Position numbers and translations under genes: made by a program. The notes under the pieces were generated by a model. The model made no database searches. It saw only the letters and a list, made by a program, of their open reading frames with translations, and was not told the DNA's origin. 64,000 nt of DNA from Niveibacterium sp. 24ML (lineage in GTDB: Bacteria; Pseudomonadota; Gammaproteobacteria; Burkholderiales; Rhodocyclaceae): NCBI RefSeq assembly GCF_026586805.1, contig NZ_JAPFHA010000004.1:1-64000 (forward strand), in the 5' to 3' direction. This document shows, piece by piece, positions 59,328 through 64,000 of the stretch (position 1 is the first letter of the stretch; every line of letters starts with the position of its first letter).

Positions 59328-61166
59328 ATGAGCCACGACAATCCGCCCCCGCTGCATGCCATCGCGGCGGGTGCGGCCTGCCAGATCCTGCGCTACGGCA
59401 GTGTTTTGCTGCGGCTCGGCGGCGAGGGTTCGCGCGCCGCCGTGACGTTCGATGCCGAAGGCGGCTTCGCGCTGCCGACCGCGCATCGCCCGATCGCCGC
59501 CACGCGCTGCGCCGAAGGCTGGCAATTGCACATGCCGGCCGGCGCCGGCTGCTGGATCGACTTGCCGCCCGCTGCGCGCTGGTACGGCCAGGGCAGCTTC
59601 GTGCGGCAGGCCTTTCCGCTCGACTGCCTGAGCCTTGATCCAGCGCCCTTGATGAGCTGGGACAACGGCCCTGCCGGGCATGGCTGCATCCAGGAAGCGC
59701 TGTGGCTGGGGTCGAACGGCATCGCGCTGGTCACAGAGCGGCTGAGCGAAACGCTCAGCGCCGGCATCAACCCCAGCGGCCGTAGCAGCGCTGGTGCGTG
59801 GGTCTCCGTGTTCGAGGCCAAGGGCGCGCAACCGCCGCTGGCGGCCGAGCCCCAGGCACGCCGGCTGGTGCTGCGCGCCAGCCGGGACACCAGCCTGCGG
59901 CTGATCTGCGCAGCCGATCTGCCAGCAGCCTACCGCGCCGCGCTGAGCGTGATCGGCCACCCCGTGGCGATACCGCCGGAGCCGCTGCTCGCCGCGCCGA
60001 TCTGGACCACCTGGGCCAAGTACAAGGCCGATATCGACGCCTCGCGGGTGCTCGAATTCGCCCGCGCGGTCCGCGCCCACGGTTACCCCGGCGCCACGCT
60101 GGAAATTGATGACCGCTGGCAGTCGGCCTACGGCGCGACCGATTTCGACCCGCAGCGCTTCCCCGACCCCGCCGCGCTGGTTGCGACGCTGCGCGAGCTG
60201 GGCTTTGCGACGACGCTGTGGATAACGCCTTTCCTTGCCGATGGCGCGGCGAACACCGCCGAGGCGCAGGCACTGGGCCATCTCGTGCGCCACCCCGACG
60301 GCACGCCCTACCGCGTGCGCTGGTGGCAGGGCGAAGCCGCCCTGCTTGATCTGACAAACCCCGCGGCGCGCGACTGGTGGGCCGACAAACTCCGTTCCCT
60401 GCAGCATGCTACCGGCATCGCCGGCTACAAGTTCGACGCCGGCGAGGCCAACTTCCTGCCGGCCGACGCGGTCACCCACACGCCAATCGAGCGCAGCGAA
60501 TACAGCCGGCTGTGGGCGGAGTTCGCCGCCGAGCACTTCCCCTATGGCGAGGCGCGCTGCGGCTGGCGCGGCCAGCGCAACGCCATCCTCTACCGGCAGT
60601 GGGACAAGTTCAGCACCTGGGGCGAGGACAACGGGCTCGCGTCAGTTGTTACGCAGGCGCTGGCGTTGGGCCTGGTCGGCTACCCCTTCGTGCTGCCCGA
60701 CATGGTGGGCGGCAACGCCTACGGCAACACCGTGTCGCCCGAGCTGATGATCCGCTGGACGCAGGCCTGCGCGCCGATGCTGGCGATCCAGTTCTCGATC
60801 CCGCCCTGGGAACTGGGCGCCGAGGTGGATGCGATCTGCCGGCGTTACACCGAGCTGCATGTGGCGCTGGCGCCGCGCCGCATCGCCGCAGCGCGGCAGG
60901 CCACGGTGGACGGCACGCCGCCAATCCGCCCGATGATCTGGGCGGCACCGGAGCGCGCTGAAGCCGCCGGCATCGCCGACCAGTACCTGCTGGGGGAGGA
61001 TCTGCTGGTGGCCCCGGTGCTCGCCGAAGGGCTGCGCGCGCGCGACATCTGGCTGCCGCCGGGCCAGTGGCGCGACTACTGGGGTGGCGCGGTGTATCCG
61101 GGCGGCTGGCTTACCGCCTGGCCGGCGGCGCTGGATGTGCTGCCGCTGTTCGTGCGGGTCGGCTGA
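59328..61166 (+). CDS. GH31 family glycosidase (MYORG-like)
   Basis: A 612-residue enzyme: N-terminal beta domain, then a TIM barrel with PIWTTWAKYKADIDASRVLEF-type opening (read here as IWTTWAKYKADIDASRV), TLEIDDRWQSAYG, TLWITPFLADG, nucleophile D370 in GYKFDAGEANF, and the probable acid/base D434 in WGEDNGLAS; then YPFVLPDMVGGNAYG. The pattern is nearer to MYORG/KIAA1161 glycosidases (alpha-galactosidase activity in the human protein) than to maltase-type GH31. No signal peptide is visible, so probably cytoplasmic. The substrate may be an alpha-galactoside or similar. Confidence 0.8.
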   Translation: MSHDNPPPLHAIAAGAACQILRYGSVLLRLGGEGSRAAVTFDAEGGFALPTAHRPIAATRCAEGWQLHMPAGAGCWIDLPPAARWYGQGSFVRQAFPLDCLSLDPAPLMSWDNGPAGHGCIQEALWLGSNGIALVTERLSETLSAGINPSGRSSAGAWVSVFEAKGAQPPLAAEPQARRLVLRASRDTSLRLICAADLPAAYRAALSVIGHPVAIPPEPLLAAPIWTTWAKYKADIDASRVLEFARAVRAHGYPGATLEIDDRWQSAYGATDFDPQRFPDPAALVATLRELGFATTLWITPFLADGAANTAEAQALGHLVRHPDGTPYRVRWWQGEAALLDLTNPAARDWWADKLRSLQHATGIAGYKFDAGEANFLPADAVTHTPIERSEYSRLWAEFAAEHFPYGEARCGWRGQRNAILYRQWDKFSTWGEDNGLASVVTQALALGLVGYPFVLPDMVGGNAYGNTVSPELMIRWTQACAPMLAIQFSIPPWELGAEVDAICRRYTELHVALAPRRIAAARQATVDGTPPIRPMIWAAPERAEAAGIADQYLLGEDLLVAPVLAEGLRARDIWLPPGQWRDYWGGAVYPGGWLTAWPAALDVLPLFVRVG

Positions 61167-61195
61167 GCAGAGCGCCCGGCCGACCGCGCCGTCAA

Positions 61196-62461
61196 TCAGG
61201 TCGTCAGTTCCTTTGGCATCGGCGGCAGCGCGACCTTGTTGTCCACGCTGTAGAGGTAGTCCTTGAACACATGTTCGGCGCTCAGGCGCTGGTAGCTGCC
61301 GTCGGGCAGCTTGTTGGTGGTGTCCTTGAGCCGGTAGGTCAGCTGGCCGCAGGTCCACAGCTCGAAGTTGCGCATCTGCGTGCACAGGCAGGTCTTGTCG
61401 AAGACCTTGACCTTGCGCGCCTCGGGGTTGGCCGCCACTTCGCGGTTGTAGGCCGCGATGTACGAGCACTTGCCGTTGGCGTCGAGCAGATAGCCGTAGG
61501 CCTCGCAGTTGGGGCGGATGCCGTCGCCGATGGCCGGGCTGCTCTTGAGCATGCGCATCGGGTAGCCGGTGGGCGAGATCGTGTTGACCTCGATGTCTTC
61601 CTCGCTCGCCTTGAAGTATTCCTGCTGCACTTTGGCCGGCAGACCGCATTCTTCGGTGACGGTAAAGCGGGTGGCCACCTGCACGGCGGCCGCGCCGGCT
61701 TCGAGGAAGTTCACCGCGTCGGTGCCGGTGAAAATGCCGCCGGCCGGGATCACCGGGATCTCGATCTGTTCGTTTTTGAGGTACTGCAGGATCTCGGCGA
61801 CGATGGTGGCCAGGTCGTACTCGGCCCAGTCCATGCCGAAGCCAAGGTGGCCACCGGCGAGCGGGCCTTCGACGACGATGTAGTCCGGCAGGCGATTGGT
61901 GCGCGCGCTCTTTTTCAGGAACAGCTGCAGCGCGCGGACCGACGAGACGATGATGCCCAGCTTCACATCGCGGAAGCGCGGGTGATCTTCGATCAGCGCG
62001 AAGGAGCCCAGGTGCAGGCCAGCGGCCAGCGTAATGCCGTCGATCCCGGCATCCATGGCGCCAACCATGCGCGTGCGAAGGGTTTCCTTCGGCGCGTTCA
62101 TGGTCAGTTTTTCCATGCAGTTGATGAACACCATGCCACTGCCGCGCTTGCGGTTCATGGTGCCTTCAACATGCAGGCGGGTGGCTTCGGCGAGCTTGCC
62201 GAGGTGGAACTTGACGGCCGTCTTGTCTTCGTTGGCGACGTTGAATTTGTAGAGCGAAAGCTTGTCGCGCACGAACTTGGTGTCGTAGCGGCGATCGGAC
62301 ACGGTTTCGATCATCGCATCCGAAATATGGCCGACGCCGCCCAGGCGGGCCGCTTCCAGCGCCAGATCGGCGGTCGAGATGTCGACGCCCATGCCGCCGG
62401 TCATGATCGGCACCAGCTCGCTATTACCCAGTTTCAGGCGGAAGTCATCGACGCGTTTCAT
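61196..62461 (-). CDS. Nitronate monooxygenase/2-nitropropane dioxygenase-like FMN protein
   Basis: A 421-residue FMN TIM-barrel protein: VPIMTGGMGVDISTADLALE opening, EGPLAGGHLGFGMDWAEYD (GGH motif of the catalytic His), IPVIPAGGIFTGTDAVNFLE and AAAVQVATRFTVTEECG. The C-terminal ~120 residues (DGIRPNCEAYGYLLDANGKC, CLCTQMRNFELWTCG) carry Cys motifs not in the shortest members. ATG 62461 (with AAGGA six bases upstream) is preferred over ATG 62467. Substrate may be a nitronate or an acyl-chain-like compound. Confidence 0.8.
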   Translation of the reverse strand: MKRVDDFRLKLGNSELVPIMTGGMGVDISTADLALEAARLGGVGHISDAMIETVSDRRYDTKFVRDKLSLYKFNVANEDKTAVKFHLGKLAEATRLHVEGTMNRKRGSGMVFINCMEKLTMNAPKETLRTRMVGAMDAGIDGITLAAGLHLGSFALIEDHPRFRDVKLGIIVSSVRALQLFLKKSARTNRLPDYIVVEGPLAGGHLGFGMDWAEYDLATIVAEILQYLKNEQIEIPVIPAGGIFTGTDAVNFLEAGAAAVQVATRFTVTEECGLPAKVQQEYFKASEEDIEVNTISPTGYPMRMLKSSPAIGDGIRPNCEAYGYLLDANGKCSYIAAYNREVAANPEARKVKVFDKTCLCTQMRNFELWTCGQLTYRLKDTTNKLPDGSYQRLSAEHVFKDYLYSVDNKVALPPMPKELTT

Positions 62462-62833
62462 TGCCATCCTTGATTGTTGCGGTGTGAATCTCGTCGAAGC
62501 GTGCGCCCGTAAGCCGGGTTGAAGCAGAGCAGAGATCGACCAAAGGGCGCTAGTTTAATGGCTTTGTGAAAACGGCTTCGGCAGTGACTTCGCGAAACGC
62601 GTTTAAGCACCGAAAACGGCGCCGGTTTTGCCAGATGCCGGGGCGGGTGAGTCGAGCGTTTGAATGCGGGGGCGCTGAACCATGAAGCCATCAGCCTCTT
62701 TGGCCGGAAAAGGCCGCAGAAGTGCCCCGGTGTGCAGGAAAAATCTTCGCCGGGGTGGCATGCGGCGTGGCCGCTGCGATTGTCGAGCGTGATTGTTACA
62801 AACACAGCCACGGCGCACCGGGCGGGTATGCCT
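62462..62833. other. Intergenic region before the nitronate monooxygenase gene
   Basis: A 370-bp gap upstream of the minus-strand gene; no gene, RNA or terminator recognised. It must hold that gene's promoter, but no consensus-like pair stands out. The MITE-like element begins at 62834. Confidence 0.4.
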
Positions 62834-62942
62834 TAAGGAAGGCCTGAATAAGTGGCTGCGACGGCGCATCGCCGCGTTGCGGCGTGCGCGCTCCCGCGCC
62901 TTGCGCTGCATCCCTCTCGCTCACTTATTCAGACCTTCCTTA
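62834..62942. repeat. 109-bp MITE-like element
   Basis: Terminal inverted repeats of 21 bp: TAAGGAAGGCCTGAATAAGTG (62834-62854, 20 of 21 matching) and its complement ending CAGACCTTCCTTA (62922-62942). The interior (CGACGGCGCATCGCCG...) is GC-rich, non-coding. Size and ends fit a non-autonomous miniature element. Its right end lies inside the 3' end of the LysR gene. Confidence 0.75.
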
Positions 62943-63836
62943 GCCGAGCCCGGTGTGCAGCAGGGCATCAAGAAACGCCTGGGCCGGCAGTGAAAGCAGC
63001 TTGCTGCGCAGGTGCACCACCGTCCACGGCCGCTTGAGCTCGAAGTCGGTGACATCGAGCACCGCGATGCCGTGGCTTTCGGGCTGCTCCCCCAGGGCAT
63101 GACGCGAGAGGATCGCCAGCCCCATGCCGCTGGCGACCAGTTCGCGAATCGCTTCATTGCTGGCGAGCGAGAGCCGCACCTTCAAGCTCAGCCCGGTTTC
63201 GCGCAGATGCTGGTCGACCGCCATGCGCGAGCCCGAGCCTGCTTCGCGCAGCAGGAAGGATTCGCTCGCCAACTCGTTCAGGCGCACCCGATGCCCCACG
63301 GCCCAGTGTGTGGGCGCCGCGATGACCACGTAGCGGTTGTCGAGGAAGGGGTAGGAGACGATCTCCAGATCCGCCGGCGGGTGCGACATCACATACAGAT
63401 CGTCCTGATTGTTGCGCATGCGCTCGACGATCTTGTCGCGACTGGCGATCTCCAGTTCGATGTCGATGTCCGGATAGCGCTTGCAGAAGGCGCCCAGCAT
63501 GCGCGGCAGGAAGTACTTGGCGGTGCTCACCAGCGCCACCCGCAGCTTGCCGCGGCGCAAGCCCTTGAGGTCGTCGATCGCCGATTCGAATCGGTTCCAC
63601 ACATCGTCCAGGCTGCGCACGGTGTTCAGCAATTCTTCGCCGGCGGCGGTGAGCTGAACCTCGCGGCTGTTCTGCTCGAAAAGCGGCAGGCCGATCGTGT
63701 CGGCGATCTGCCGCACCTGGATCGATACCGCCGGCTGCGTCAGATGCAGCGCGTCGGCCGCGCGGGTGAAGCTCTGCAGGCGCGCAACGGCGGTAAAGGT
63801 TTCAAGCTGGCGAAAGGTGATCCGGCGACGTGGCAT
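62940..63836 (-). CDS. CbbR-like LysR family regulator
   Basis: A 298-residue LysR regulator: HTH FRQLETFTAVARLQSFTRAA and LHLTQPAVSIQVRQIADTIG (~9-50), then LKGLRRGKLRVALVSTAKYF, the CbbR-type segment. Its stop codon TAA (62940-62942) falls within the terminal repeat of the MITE-like element. It is divergent from the gene starting at 63969. Two TNA-N7-TNA sites, the known CbbR pattern, lie just upstream. Its length is normal, so the C-terminal alteration is minor if any. Calvin-cycle genes are not visible in the window, so the CbbR role is uncertain. Confidence 0.82.
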   Translation of the reverse strand: MPRRRITFRQLETFTAVARLQSFTRAADALHLTQPAVSIQVRQIADTIGLPLFEQNSREVQLTAAGEELLNTVRSLDDVWNRFESAIDDLKGLRRGKLRVALVSTAKYFLPRMLGAFCKRYPDIDIELEIASRDKIVERMRNNQDDLYVMSHPPADLEIVSYPFLDNRYVVIAAPTHWAVGHRVRLNELASESFLLREAGSGSRMAVDQHLRETGLSLKVRLSLASNEAIRELVASGMGLAILSRHALGEQPESHGIAVLDVTDFELKRPWTVVHLRSKLLSLPAQAFLDALLHTGLG

Positions 63837-63839
63837 GAA

Positions 63840-63884
63840 TTAGCTTTCGTTAATGCGAGTGATCGTGGAGTTTAATTGGAGTTA
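63840..63884. promoter_or_regulatory. Two candidate LysR/CbbR operator sites
   Basis: TTA-N7-TTA at 63840-63852 and again at 63872-63884, both matching the TNA-N7-TNA half-site pattern known for CbbR. Centre-to-centre spacing is 32 bp, about three helical turns. They lie within the 132-bp divergent region, next to the LysR start. Confidence 0.55.
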
Positions 63885-63968
63885 ATGGCGCCGTTTGGGC
63901 AATCTGTGGCCGTACCCGCAGCGCAAGGGCGCCGCGGCAAACGAAGACCCCTGAAACGGAGAGAGACC

Positions 63969-64000
63969 ATGCGCCATTACCCCTCAGACAGCCCCGAAGC
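63969..64000 (+). CDS. Start of a gene running off the window
   Basis: ATG with the purine-rich GGAGAGAG upstream; 10 codons are visible (MRHYPSDSPE), truncated by the window end. It is divergently placed from the LysR gene and is the most likely target of it. The opening is reminiscent of TerB-like proteins, but too short to assign. Confidence 0.5.
   Translation, partial: MRHYPSDSPE

Noticed and set aside
61067-62473. 468-codon plus-strand frame opposite the nitronate monooxygenase gene
   Set aside because: Shadow frame; the minus-strand gene shows full FMN-protein motifs.
1-64000. tRNA, rRNA, CRISPR array, complete insertion sequence or prophage
   Set aside because: No cloverleaf, rRNA, regularly spaced repeats or transposase/phage genes were recognised in any gap; XerC is the chromosomal dimer-resolution enzyme, not a phage integrase.

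Overview
The window is about 64 kb of high-GC, densely coding bacterial chromosome. It reads as a betaproteobacterium, probably Rhodocyclales. This is inferred from gene order and families (STAS-domain gene before hslVU, yicC-gmk-spoT facing a kinase/PP2C/rph/rdgB/hemW block, dapF-DUF484-GNAT-xerC, DUF3460, EnvZ/OmpR), not from a marker gene. I see no rRNA, tRNA, CRISPR array, prophage or transposase gene; mobile DNA is limited to short non-coding repeats.

Layout. 1-668: a non-coding block with a head-to-head pair of repeats. 669-6260: leucine/isovalerate degradation genes (biotin-containing methylcrotonyl-CoA carboxylase subunit, HMG-CoA lyase) mixed with Dabb, 2-hydroxyacid dehydrogenase, Nudix, DUF1289 and SRPBCC genes. 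6261-10563: xylFGH, a D-xylose ABC importer with a palindrome-rich leader and a strong terminator. 10634-15611: hemerythrin with a His/Cys tail, peptide MFS transporter, CNNM/CBS membrane protein, and a BNR-repeat plus MoaD/ThiS pair. 15640-20964 (minus strand): small secreted protein, Rep helicase, an eight-repeat DUF5666 lipoprotein coupled to a DUF6502 gene. 21287-26953: STAS protein, HslVU protease, TlpA-like thioredoxin, DUF885 peptidase-like protein. 26960-32003 (minus): DUF4124, hemW, rdgB, rph, PP2C phosphatase, Ser/Thr kinase. 32118-36187: yicC, gmk, spoT (no rpoZ between them), DUF3460. 36285-43722: exonuclease/GIY-YIG fusion, DUF2157, XRE regulator, CoA-binding protein, dapF, DUF484, GNAT, xerC, secreted protein.

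43941-46416 (minus): an AEC transporter with two tandem paralogous secreted proteins of unknown function. 46589-50154: PhzF, RidA, a periplasmic binding protein, GNAT, copper chaperone, Hsp15. 50223-52375: ompR-envZ. 52465-54858: a lower-GC cassette (J-domain protein and a 157-residue unknown, convergent) bracketed by inverted copies of the repeat seen at the start of the window. 54950-59140 (minus): PQQ-dependent sugar dehydrogenase, LytTR regulator, LytS-like kinase, and a 51-residue membrane peptide gene. 59328-62461: GH31 glycosidase and a nitronate monooxygenase-like protein. 62834-64000: a 109-bp MITE-like element whose end provides the stop codon of a CbbR-like LysR gene, two TNA-N7-TNA sites, and the start of a divergent gene.

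The strongest leads are the repeat family with covarying hairpins and the low-GC cassette it brackets, the MITE/LysR junction, the peptide-kinase-LytTR operon, the tandem secreted paralogues beside an AEC carrier, the BNR-MoaD pair, and the absence of rpoZ from its usual place. All calls come from reading the sequence; no database search was run.
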